From NCBI GenBank assembly GCA_036346375.1, contig CM070511.1, positions 9,114,001 through 9,178,000 of the forward strand: a stretch of 64,000 nt of DNA. The letters run 5' to 3'. This DNA comes from Guadua angustifolia (taxonomy: Eukaryota > Streptophyta > Magnoliopsida > Poales > Poaceae). Of this stretch, positions 45,433 to 55,600 are shown piece after piece (within the stretch, counting starts at the first letter, position 1; every line of letters starts with the position of its first letter). A model generated the notes under the pieces. It did not search any database, was not told the origin of the DNA, and saw only the letters and a list, made by a program, of their open reading frames with translations. Position numbers and translations under genes: made by a program.

Positions 45433-48400
45433 TCACCTCTTTATGTATCTTGATGAATTCATATTGTCTTTCCTACTCTTTACCTTCACTAGAACAGTTT
45501 GGTTATTGCAGTAGATAAGAATAGCTGAAATAGGTTTTTTCAATATTGGTAGGTCAGAAAGGAGCTCTCTAATCCATTCTACCTTCATAGCTGCTGAGTC
45601 AAATGCTACTAACTCAGCCTCCATGGTGGATCATGTAATAATAGTCTATTTGGAAGACCTCTAAGATATAGCCCCATCTACTAGAGTGAAAACATAGCCA
45701 CTCATAGCCTTCATATTATCCGAGTCACTGGTCCAGTTAGAATCATTCAATCCTTCTAGGACTATAGGTTGACCAAAATAATGTATTCCCAATTCATTGT
45801 TCCCTTTAAATATTTGATAACTCTCTCTAATGCTATCCAATTATCATATCTTGGGTTGGATGTATAACGACTCAACCTACATACAGCATACGAGATGTCT
45901 AGCCTCGTTGTACTAGCTAAGTACATCAAGAAACCTATAATTTGTGAATACTTGAGTTGGTTTTTTTCCTTGACCTAAGTGATTTTAAGTTTAACATTTG
46001 GATCATAGGGTATAGCAACTGGCTTGCAGTATATAATGCCAAAACGACTCAGGACCTTGTCCACATAATGGGATTGAGACAGTGTAATCCCATTCTCACC
46101 CTTTATAAGCATGACGTTCAAAATTACATCAGCTTCACCCAGATCTTTCATATCAAATTTCTGGGAGAGGAACGATTTTGTTTGATTAATTACATCTAAA
46201 TTGGTTCTAAATAGTAATAAAAATAGATTGACACATTCATTCCCTTTTAATCGATAGTATCCATACTTGTCAGCTTTGTTAACACAAAAGTCAATAGAAG
46301 TCATTGTATTATCAAATTTCTCATACCACTACTTGGGAACTTCTTTTAGACAATATAAAGATTTAATCAAATGACACACTTTATTTTTTCTGTCCTTTTA
46401 CTACAAATCCATCTGGCTGCTGCATATAGATCTCCTCATCTAACTTTCCATTTAAGAAAGTGGTCTTTACATCTATTTTATGTATTAGGAGATTATATGA
46501 AGCTACTAGTACCAAGAGCACTCGAATTGTGGGTAATCTGGCCACAAAAGAGTAAGTGTCAAAGTAGTCTTCACCCTATTTTTGTGTGAAACCCTTAGCC
46601 ACCAAACAGGCCTTGTACTTTTTAATTATACCATCGGGTCTCCGCTTTCTTTTAAAGATCTATTTGCAACCCATTGGCTTACATCCAGCTAGAAGATCTG
46701 CTATCTCCTAAGTTCATTGGAGATTATTGAATCTATCTCACTCTAGAGTGCCTTCTACTAGTACTCTGCATCTGGTGATGCATATGCCACTAGAAGACTT
46801 CATGGTGCATCATCCATGACATAGGTGACATAGTCATCATCCAAAGAATTTTCACTCCTTTGCCTCTTACTATTTCTCAACTCCCACTCTGAAGTTGTGT
46901 CATGTACACTAGAAGGAGTAGAGTGTTCATATGAACCATTAGGCGTGCTATCATGTTTTGCTCTCGTAGGAAATATATTCTCAAAGAATATCGCGTCATG
47001 GGACTCTATTACAGTATTTACTGCAATATCTGAAACCTCGAACTTGAGAAACAATAAAGACACAATTTAGATGTAATTAAAGACACAATCCATAGTTTTT
47101 GGACCGAGCTTCCTTTGCTTCGGTAGAGATATATGTACCTTGGCCAAACAGCCCCAAGTCCAAAGAAAAGTTATGTTAGATTTTCTCCCCTTCCATCCTT
47201 CATAAAGTGTGATGTCACGATTGCGAGGCACAACCCTATTTAGGACATAATTAACTGTGAGAACAACCTCACCCCACCATGAGTTGGCCATACCTGAACT
47301 TTGTAGTAAAGCATTTACTAAGTCAAAAATAGTTCGGTTCTTTCGTTCAACCACTCTATTATATTGGGGTGAGTATGATGGTGCAAATTCATGTATTATA
47401 CCACTTTCTTCAAAGTATTGAGAGAATTCCTTAGGAATATATTCCCCTCCTCGATCCGAACTTAACCTATTTATTGTCTTTTCTAGTTGATTTTTAACTT
47501 TAGCCTTATAGATCTTAAAATATTCTAGTGCTTCACTTTGGTTTTAAGAAGATAAATGTAACAAAACCTAGTTGCATCATCTATGAGAGTGAAGAAGTAT
47601 CTTTTGCCACCTTTAGTTATAATTCCATTCATTTCACAAATGTTAGAATGGAACGCTCAAGTGGTAAGGTGGTCCTAACCTCAACGGTATGAAACAGTTT
47701 GCGAGGTTGTTTAGCTTGTACACACACCTCACACTTGTGATTTTTATCATAGTTGTATTTAGGAATAAGTTCCATCTTGCTCTACCGCACAATAACTTCA
47801 TTATTAATATGACAAAGATGAGAATGCCATAAATCATTATTATTATCATAATATGAAGACTAAAAAATGTTTATATCATTATCAAGAGTAGAAATGTGGA
47901 ACATGCCTCCGTAATCATAGCCTTTTCCTACAAACAAACCAAACTTGATCAACACAACCTTATTGGATTCAAAGACTAAATTTATTTCTTGCCAACACAT
48001 CATCGACCCGCTCAACAAATTGTGAGTCATTACAGGTATGTACAGCTCGTCCTTAAGAACAAGTGTCTTGCCTGAAGCCAACTTCAAGCATACCTATCCT
48101 ATCCCACGTACTATTTCTGTCACACCATTCCCATCAAAACGGTTCCACCTGTTGCACCCTGAAAAGAGGAGAAACATGTCTGATTAGCGCATATGTGTCT
48201 AGTAGCACCCATATCGATCCACCGATCAAATGATAAATCTGCCATAAAGGCCGTAGGTACATACCCACTAGTGGAAGTGCCTGCATCAAGGTCTCCGGTC
48301 TCTGCAATAGCCACATGCACCTAGGCCTTAGGAGCCATCTGATGTTCAGGCGTCAGCCCCTTTCCCCTTCAGTTGTGGCATCAATTGGCTTTATGGCCAG

Positions 48401-49166
48401 GCTCACCACAAACGAAGCAGGTAATCTCTGTCTTCTTGTTTTTCATGATCTTAGTCTTGACATTGTTCAAAGGAGGTGGCTTCTTGAATTTCTTCATATT
48501 CTTGTTTAGGTTCTTGTGCTCAATAAGATTAACCTGAATGGAAGCCTTCATCTCTCCATAACTATTCTTGTACTTCTCCTTGACTTTAATATAACAGCTA
48601 GTTGACCAACTTTCAACTGCTTCTTTAAATGTCAACGGGCTATAACAAAGTCATGCCATGAAGAAGGCAATTTAGTTAGGATGAATTCACCTGAAAACCT
48701 TCTGAAGAATACACTCGTATTGACCTAAGTCATGTACGAGGAGAAGCATCTCATAGATGTGTTCCATGATAGATCTGCCATCAACTATTTGGTAATTCAG
48801 GTATTTTGCAATGATAAAGGACTCATTTCCATTATCGCTCTCGGCATATTTCTCATTGAGCTCCACCCAAATGTTACGTGCCTCTATGAAATTCACATAC
48901 ACGTCGAACAACCTATTTGACGGGATAGCTAAGATGTAGGCCAACGTAGAAGTGTTGGCTTTTTCCCAACCAGCCCTCTTCGCTATTAAGAGAGGTAATT
49001 TGGCCTCGTTAATAACATCTTCCCCTAGAAGGGTGGGCATCTCTTCGCTGATGACCCAGAATAATCAAAATTCAATCAATTAGAGCTTTGCCCTAGCATG
49101 CCAACATTTAAAGCTAGCCCCATCAAACACTTCTGGCTTGATCGCGTCTGAGGACACTGAAGCCAT
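45433..49166 (-). pseudogene. Copia gag-pol polyprotein remnant
   Basis: Gag starts at ATG 49166 (MASVSSDAIKPEVFDGASFK), has two stops before 49040, then EDVINEAKLPLLIAKRAGWE and the UBN2 core (LFDVYVNFIEARNIWVELNE). The zinc knuckle at about 48410 reads CFVCGEPGHKAN and then a stop just before its last Cys. Protease at 48320-48120 carries DRWIDMGATRHICANQTCF, with Met where Ser is usual in D-S-G. Pre-integrase lies at 48087-47860 and integrase C-terminal part at 47354-47067 (ERKNRTIFDLVNALLQSSGM, SWWGEVVLTVNYVLNRV). Reverse transcriptase part at 46304-45975 includes FDMKDLGEADVILNVMLIK and VDKVLSRF; the YVDD block region is broken. RNase H at 45624-45433 reads EAELVAFDSAAMKVEWIREL, ILIYCNNQTVLVK. 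Many frameshifts are present. Confidence 0.85.
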
Positions 49167-49203
49167 TGAAGCTAAAATTGGATTTCTAGAATATTGTAAA
49201 TAA

Positions 49204-50317
49204 TGTGATAATAAGAGAAAGAATATCATGCTAATCCCAAATAATTATACTATGAAAATTACACAATTCAAAGCTAACATAATCGACATAATCAAAAATG
49301 TAAAGCAATGCATAATAATTATGTCGACTAAACAATGAATTATGTCAACAGTAATCATTTGAAGATAACAGCACGTATTGAATATTATCAAACTCTAAAA
49401 TAGTGAATGACTACCAATATTTCCTAGCAATAGCAGGAAGCACAATTAATAGTTCAAAGCCAGGTTTACAACTTCAATTGTTTAATTCATTAGTTGACCC
49501 AATTGCATCATAGAGCATTCAACAAGGTAGCAAATATTGAGAATAATTTAGACTATACTCACAAAGGAACAAACACTCCAAGTTTGTTCTGAAGACATGG
49601 CAATCACGCCGCTGTCCCAAAAATCCAACTGCCATCACTAGTGCCATGGTGTAGTCGACCTAGATGACGGAGATACAAAGCCCCTTCTGCACACACGTGA
49701 CACACTGAGTATGACATCGAGCCTTAAATTCAACTGCACAAGATCAATCCCCAACTCACCTTCCTCCTTCCTTCATTGTTTTCAACAGAGAAAAACATGT
49801 GCACATGCACAGAACCCCCCAAAGCTCAGAAAGATAGGAGATTCAAGGGATGGGAACAAACTACTCAGTACCAGGACCGAACCAAGGACCAAGTAGCACT
49901 GCAGCCCATGCATCGCCCATGATTCAATCCTTGGCTAGCCACCAAAAATAGGAGAAAAATCATAGGAAGAAAAGGAAGAGAAATCGATGTGTATCATCCT
50001 ATTGGAGAGGAGCTTGAGGTGCCTAGAAATAGGGGAAATGGAGGAGCTCCCAGCCGTCAACCTCATGTCCACGAAGCAATGCAACGGTAGCACTAGCTGC
50101 GTGCGCACCAGCACGCTTGGCACCAGGGGTAGAGAGAGGACTACTCTCATCTCCTCTTACCCCTTTTCACATGGGCACCCATAGGTAGAAGAGGGCTAGC
50201 CCAAGACTTATTCATCAAAAATCCTCTCATCTCCTCTTACCCCTTTTCACAAGTCCTAATGGGCCAACCATAGGCCCAATGAAGAAAATGGGCTAGCCCA
50301 AGATCCAACTCCAAATG
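49204..50317 (-). repeat. 5' LTR of the decayed Copia element
   Basis: It matches 43350-44757 but lacks an internal block of about 380 bases, and carries a roughly 78-bp tandem duplication (CTCATCTCCTCTTACCCC at about 50147 and 50225). Its right end merges into a hairpin at 50282-50366, so the true LTR terminus has been rearranged. Confidence 0.65.
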
Positions 50318-50366
50318 TCACCATTTTCTTCATTTGGAGTTGGATCTTGGGCTAGCCCATTTTCTT
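50282..50366. repeat. Perfect 36-bp inverted repeat with 13-base loop
   Basis: The left arm 50282-50317 (AAGAAAATGGGCTAGCCCAA onwards) is exactly complementary to the right arm 50331-50366. The loop is 50318-50330. In addition a 22-base direct repeat starting CACCATTTTCTTC occurs at 50319-50340 and 50383-50404, overlapping the arm. The left arm is ordinary LTR sequence shared with the other LTR (44720-44755); the right arm is an inverted copy of it. Confidence 0.9.
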
Positions 50367-50499
50367 AAATAAATCATATAAACACCATTTTCTTCATTTG
50401 GAGTAAGGCACTCCACCAAAGCGCAAGTGAGCCAAGGGGAAGCTAGGAGTAAGGCAAGACTACGGGGCCAGGAGAAGGAGGTCGAGAAGAGGGAGCAAG

Positions 50500-51358
50500 G
50501 AGGCTCCAAGACCACCAGAGCTGCTAAGCTTAGGAGGCGGACCCGGCGGGTTTTTGCTCGAATCGGAGGAGAGCACGAGGCGAAACTAGCGAGCCTCTCG
50601 AAGCTCACCCTTTGCGCTAATCCAGCTCAACAATGGCTAACCTCGTTCCCACACCTCTATCGAAGACATGACTATCTATTCAAATCACCAAACCATCTCT
50701 ATTTTCAAACCCATTCCACAATCTAGGTAATTCCTCTTATTCTTAATCCATGCTAGCATCAGGGCATATTAATAGTTAAAAAGCTATGCTAGATAGGGGA
50801 TTAGTGGGGATTACCCTAGGGGCTTTAGTGAACTACCATAGTAGGAGGTGGCGTCGTACTTGCCTTGTAACCACTCATACTCCTCGACATATGGAAGCTA
50901 TGGGCATTGACACGGCACTGCCAAACCCCAAGCAATCAAACCAAAATCATCATCATCCCAAATCAAAAATATATGGACATCATCACAAAACACAATAATG
51001 CAGATATCGCCAAGAACGTGTTTCACCGAAGGCCGAGGTAAGCCGTCCGACCAAGCACTCGAGCCGTGTGCCCACAGCCCCTTCTTGAGCTTCGCATGCT
51101 CGCAGAACCACCAGGAGTTGTTGGAGACCCAGAGGATGTTCCCACGCCTCAAGGGGTAGGGCAAGAAAGGAGAAGGAGATCTCCTGCCGAATAAGCCGCC
51201 CTGAGGCGAAGAAACCCCACGCCGAGTGGGGGACCGCTGCACGGTAGGGATCCCCACGATCGAGCCTTCGAGCTTGTGCATAAGGGGTAGAAGCCGGGGC
51301 CACCCAAACACTATCTCCCGAAGTAGGGGTAGGCCAAGGAGCTCAGAGCCAAGGCTTC
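50500..51358 (-). repeat. 3' LTR of the Tat element, rearranged
   Basis: 50668-51012 and 51278-51358 match 58273-58623 and 58630-58709 closely. A block of about 265 bases (51013-51277) is inserted relative to the 5' LTR. The end distal to these matches (50500-50667) is much shorter than in the 5' LTR, with only patches such as CAGCTCAACAATGGCTA and TTTTTGCTCGAA retained. Interpreting these repeats as LTRs is inference from their position around the element. Confidence 0.55.
51013..51277. other. Unexplained insertion in the left Tat LTR
   Basis: GC-richer than the surrounding LTR. On the minus strand it reads GNILWVSNNSWWFCEHAKLK followed by KGLWAHGSSAW, which has protein-like composition (many Trp) and continues openly from 51365 to 50898. 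I do not recognise the family. It could be a piece of another retroelement protein or a host gene fragment. Confidence 0.3.
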
Positions 51359-51433
51359 CGCACACTTCGTAGTTTGTTAGCCTGAGCTCCCTGTTTCCTT
51401 TCTCATTTTGGGCCTCCTCTCTTTGTCGTGAAG

Positions 51434-52066
51434 GTGATCGACCATGCCTCTCGAGGGTTGCAAGGCCTTCAAGAGCACGCCGACGTGCTGAGGGGCCTCC
51501 TGAACGTGGTAGAGGCGCGGGAGGTTGAGCGCTCCAGGCTCATTAGGACCATCGAGGTCGAGTAGGAGGAGCTCGAGCAGAAGGCCCAAGAGCTCGACGA
51601 CCTGCGCCAGACGATGAGGGCGCAGGAGGTAGCCCACACGGCCGAGCTCGAGCAGGCCAGGACCTCCGAGCGCAAGCACAGCTTTAAGGCCGTGGAGCAA
51701 GAGCGCTGCCATGGCCAAGCGCCGAGGCCGAGCGGCCAAGGTCGAGGCACCGGAGAAGGCTGCGGGCGAGGCGCTGCCTTCTCGAGCTTGAGGCCAAGAT
51801 CCTGGGGCTCGAGGAGGAACTTGGGCGCGCCAACAAGGCGCTCGAGACCGAGCGGGCCAAGGTCGAGGTCTTGGAGAAGGCCGCTGCGGAGCAAGCATCC
51901 TCCACGGCGAAGGCGTCCCCCGAGCTTGAGGCAAAAATCCTCGAGCTTGAAGGGAAGCTCGAGCGCGCCACCAAGGCGCTTGAGGCCGAGCGGGCCAAGG
52001 TCGAGGTGTTGGGGAAGGCTTCTGCGGAGAAGGCATCTCCGGGCTTGAGGTCAAGGCCCGGGCTCG
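51434..52066 (+). pseudogene. Antisense coiled-coil ORF of the Tat element
   Basis: It reads opposite to pol, between the end of integrase and the 3' LTR. In one frame 51434-51720 gives SRGLQGLQEHADVLRGLLNV, a TAG at about 51569, then EELEQKAQELDDLRQTMRAQ and HTAELEQARTSERKHSFKAV. After a frameshift, 51781-52066 gives LELEAKILGLEEELGRANKA and, 47 residues later, a second copy of the same unit (PELEAKILELEGKLERATKA); a third begins near 52041. The composition (Glu, Ala, Leu, Lys, Arg) and heptads predict a long coiled coil. Tat-lineage elements such as Grande are known to carry an antisense ORF at this place; its role is not established. The 3' end fuses directly to LTR-like sequence at 52067. 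Confidence 0.6.
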
Positions 52067-52132
52067 ATCTCTATTTTCAAACCCATTCCACAATCTAGGT
52101 AATTCCTCTTATTCTTAATCCATGCTAGCATC
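52067..52132. repeat. Third copy of a 66-bp LTR segment
   Basis: This is identical over 66 bases (ATCTCTATTTTCAAACCC through CCATGCTAGCATC) to 50695-50760 and 58300-58365, in the same orientation, but isolated from the rest of the LTR. It marks the right edge of the antisense ORF block. Confidence 0.85.
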
Positions 52133-52689
52133 CCCTATTTTGCTCGTTAGCCACGCTCACGCTATGTTGGTCGTGTGCCGATAGGATAGCCTTATCCAGC
52201 CCCCGTTGGGTCCGAGGTCGAGCGACGCCGGCCTTGGGCACAAGACGTAGACACGAGCAAGCGACCACGACCTGCAGAGTTGAAGGAAGGTCCGCAAGGG
52301 GAAAATGACGCAAAGCGAGCCCGTGAAGTAGATGGTCACACCCAAATGAACGCTCGAAGCACGACCACGACCATGCGCATTGCTCAATGGTCAAAACTGC
52401 GAGGCTATTGGTTCGAACCCAGGCGCAAGGGGGAGCCGGATTGCGAAGAGATTCGGCTCACGTTTTAGCTCGACCTCTGGGGGTGAACGCTAAGTTCGCG
52501 TCGCCTTGCAGACCAAGAGCAAGTATGCACAGACGGAAGGTCGTGGCTCAAAAAGGTCGTGGACAACGAGCACAAGGTATAGCCAACAAAGGAAAGAAGA
52601 TCGATAACAAAAGGCAACTTTCATTAAGAAGTAAGGTATAGAGATTGCACGAAACTTCCATACCGATCTATGTTCCACGAGCTAGAGAG
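52133..52689 (-). other. Region between integrase end and antisense block
   Basis: No convincing coding sequence. It contains a tRNA-like pair of polymerase III motifs: TGCTCAATGGT (52381-52391, A-box-like) and GGTTCGAACCC (52410-52420, B-box consensus). No full cloverleaf can be folded with confidence. Confidence 0.4.
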
Positions 52690-53995
52690 CTCTTCGCCAT
52701 CGGGCGGCTTAGCCCAGAAACCCCGTGCGATCTGCTGAAACGACTCTATAGGGGCCCTCCCATCATGGGATAACTTGTTGGTGTTGGACGAGCCCTCGAA
52801 TCCGCCTCGGCTAGGTCCCCAACAAGGAGCTTCCTAGGTCGCATCGACCGAGACGCATGTCTGCTGAAGAGCTTGCGTGTAGTCGTTGATCGTAGCAATG
52901 CACGGCACCTTACTTCTTCCGCGAGGTGAGGTCGAGAGATGTTTCATGCTCGAAATCGACTGGTCGACTAAGCTAACCTCGGCAGAGCTCAACAGGACTT
53001 CGGGAGGCAAGACGGCCAAGATCTTAACACGAGCCGAAGAGAGTGGACCACGTGGCTCGGTGACGTAGGTACGAACAGACTATAAGACGGTGAAGTTCGC
53101 CCACCCGTGTTCTTGTCAGAAGCGTTTGAGCTCATCTCGCAACTCGCTTGACGCTCGACGACGGTTCGCTGGCGTTCCGCCGCCTCCGTTGCTCGGGGTG
53201 AGCCACCGAGGCGAAGCATACTTTGATGCCGAGGTCCTCGCAAAACTCCCCGAACAACTCAATCGGTAAACCGAGTACCATTGTCGCGATAATTCGCATG
53301 GAACCCCGTGACTGGTGACCACGAACAAGCGGAAGAAACGAACGGCCGCGGCGCTTATGGTCGAGACCGTTCAACCTCTATCCACTTAGTGAAGGTATCA
53401 ACAATGATTTAACAAGAATTTCTTACCCGACGCTACCGAGGAAAGGGCCGAGGATGTCTAGCCCCACGCCGAGAAGGGCGGGCAAGCGGATGGTTTGAAG
53501 CGTGAGCGGGTTGATGGGACTTCCGGCGTGAACGCACGCCCGAATAGGTGCGGACGATGTCACGAGCATCTGGCGGCGCCGAGGGCCAATAATATCCCAT
53601 ACTGAAAGCCTTGCCGACCATTGTCCTCAGACGAAGAATGTGCTCCACAGAGGCCTCGAATGGATGTCGTTTAAGCTAGTACTTACCTCCTCCGTGGAGA
53701 TGCATCAGGTCGACGCCGAAAACATTTCGCCTCAGAGCTCTCGACGAAGGCGTGTATAGACTCGCCCGGGCTTGATCCGCTCCTCTCGATGGTCGGGCAG
53801 AGGTCGCCTTGCAAGGAAATTATGGATGGATTCACCTGAGGAGGTGTACCTTCGACCATAGCGAGGCAGACCTCCTGGTCGGAGATCGAGGGGGCCGCCA
53901 ACGTCTCTAGGATGACATCGGGTGGAATCTCGTCATCGGAGGAGGCGAGCTTGGAGAGGAATCGCACCGAGTTGTCCTTCCCGGGAATGTGCTTG
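52690..53995 (-). pseudogene. Tat integrase remnant
   Basis: The minus strand shows integrase landmarks in order: the zinc region (MEHILRLRTMVGKAFSMGYY, WPSAPPDARDIV at 53648-53560), core pieces (LFGEFCEDLGIKVCFASVAH at about 53265-53205), and C-terminal pieces (AVLPPEVLLSSAEV at 53019-52975, SNTNKLSHDGRAP near 52770). All lie in different frames. The upstream 54015-53683 piece links RNase H to integrase (LELKHIPGKDNSVRFLSKLA). Integrase would insert the cDNA into nuclear DNA; this copy has lost the continuous catalytic core. Confidence 0.7.
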
Positions 53996-55600
53996 AGCTC
54001 CAAGTTCGAAACCATTTCTCCATCTTGCGCACCTCAGCGAGGTACTTTGCCATCGCTTCTTCCGAGCATTGGTACTCCTTGTTATACTGATTGACGACGA
54101 GCTGGGAGTCGCCCTTTACGACCAAGCGGCGCACGCCCAGAGCTTTGCAAGCTCGAAGGCCTGCCAAGAGAGCTTCGTACTCTGCCACATTGTTGGTCGC
54201 CATAAACCCGAAACGAACCACATACCTCAACTGGTCGCCGCTCGGGGTAAGAATGAGGACTCCAGCCCCCGAGCACTTGAAGGACCTCGAGCCGTCGAAG
54301 AACATGATCCAGGGCTGTTCTTCCTCGACCTCAGGCTCAGGATCGGGTTGCGTCGTCTGCTTGACCACGAAATTGGCGAGCACCTGCGACTTGATGGCCG
54401 TTCGAGCGATGACCTGGACATCGAATGCTGCCAGTTCCATTGCCCACTTGGCGATGCGTCCACCACCATCTGGGTTCCATAAGATGTCCCCGAGCGGAAA
54501 ATTGCTCGGGACGACCACAGAATGCGCCTGGAAGTAGTGTCGAAGCTTGCGCGAAGCCATGAGGAGAGCGACAAAGAACTTTTGTACCTATGGGTAGCGC
54601 TCTTTTGGGCCATGCAAGACTTCACTGACATAATAGATCGGGTGTTGTTGGGGTCCGCTCGGACCACCATCAGACCAATGTTGCAGCTTAGGCGGTGGCG
54701 ACAAGGTAGAGCAGAACCTCTCACCAAAGTTGCGGTGTCGTAAGTAGGGTGGGGTTGGCAGTATACCTTCATCTCGTCGAAGGACCATTGTGCCTCTGAG
54801 TCCACTCGGCTTCCGCCTGGCGCAGAGCCCTCAAGAATGGGAGTCTGCGCCACGAGCCTTGAGATGAATCTGCTGAGGGCAGCCATGTGGCCGGTGAGGC
54901 TCTGCACCTGCTTGACCGAGGTCGGGGGTGCCATCTTCTCGGTCACCTCGATCTTCTCTGGGATTGGGCCGACCCCCAAGCCCCCAATCATGTAGCCGAG
55001 CACCTTCCGGACGCGCACCGAACACGCACTTCTCGGTTGAGTTTGATCCGCACTGCTCAAAGTTGTTGAAGGTTTCCTCGAGGTCTCGAACGTGGTCGCC
55101 CTCGGAAGGGCTCTTGACGATGATGTCGCCCACGAGACCTCAAGGTTTCGCCGATCCGAGGGTCGAACGCCTTGGTCATCGACCGAAGCGTGGCCCTGCA
55201 TTGCGGACCAAATGACATGGTCGTAATAACATGAAGTGTCGAACGGCGTGATGAACGATGTCTTACTTTCGCCGCCAACCGCCAATTTTGATTTGATGGT
55301 ACCTTAATAGGCATCCAAAAGCTTAGCATCTTGGCATTTGTCAGGAGTCGACGATCCGTCGATGTGCAAAGTGAGCGGAAGTTGTCCTTCGGCCGGCCGA
55401 GTTCAACCCGTGTGGTCCACGACATTCTCCACTTCCCGCCTTCTTCTGGACGATAACCGGGTTGGCCAGCCACTCGGAGTAGTCGATCTCGCGAATGAAC
55501 CAGCCTTCAAGAGTTTGTCAAGGTTGTCCTTGATGATCGCGACCTTCTCGGGGGAGAAACGACGCAGCTCGGGCGCATGTGTCGAGAGTCGGGTCTCACT
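53996..55600 (-). pseudogene. Tat reverse transcriptase, RNase H and second (archaeal-type) RNase H
   Basis: Minus strand: reverse transcriptase begins about 55500 (EEGGKWRM, KDNFRSL) and continues at 55285 (GESKTSFITPFDTSCYYDHV). The thumb and active-site area is at 55133 (MGDIIVKSPSEGDHVRDLEE; the usual VDD is changed to GD). The connection follows (YMIGGLGVGPIPEKIE, SVKQVQSLTGHMAALSRFI). The first RNase H ends at 54560-54400 (KLRHYFQAHSVVVPSNFPLG, AKWAMELAAFDVQVIAR). The second RNase H at about 54310-54070 reads FFDGSRSFKCSGAGVLILTP, ATNNVAEYEALLAGLRACKA and VVKGDSQLVVNQYNKEYQC, keeping the three acidic positions (DGS, AEYEAL, GDS). This is the archaeal-type RNase H that marks the Tat lineage. 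Frameshifts occur near 55290 and 54830-54560. Confidence 0.8.

Larger units (their letters stand above)
43350..50317 (-). mobile_element. Ty1/Copia retrotransposon, both LTRs present, decayed
   Basis: Direct repeats at 43350-44757 and 49204-50317 share long matching runs (AATATCATGCTAAT, ATGTCGACTAAACAATGAAT, CAATTGTTTAATTCATTAG, AGAACCCACCAAAGCTC-type text). They bracket minus-strand gag (49166) to RNase H (45433), in Copia order (integrase before reverse transcriptase). The left LTR has about 380 bases (43480-43861) not found in the right one. The right LTR has a tandem duplication near 50144-50250 and ends in a hairpin. Target duplications were not found. Confidence 0.8.

Noticed and set aside
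51377..52093. Long minus-strand ORF of 238 codons (Pro/Arg/Ala-rich)
   Set aside because: It overlaps the plus-strand coiled-coil coding region in very GC-rich DNA; the composition is that of an antisense shadow and no domain is visible.
52373..52445. A functional tRNA gene
   Set aside because: A perfect B-box core is present but D-arm, anticodon arm and acceptor pairing do not fold properly.
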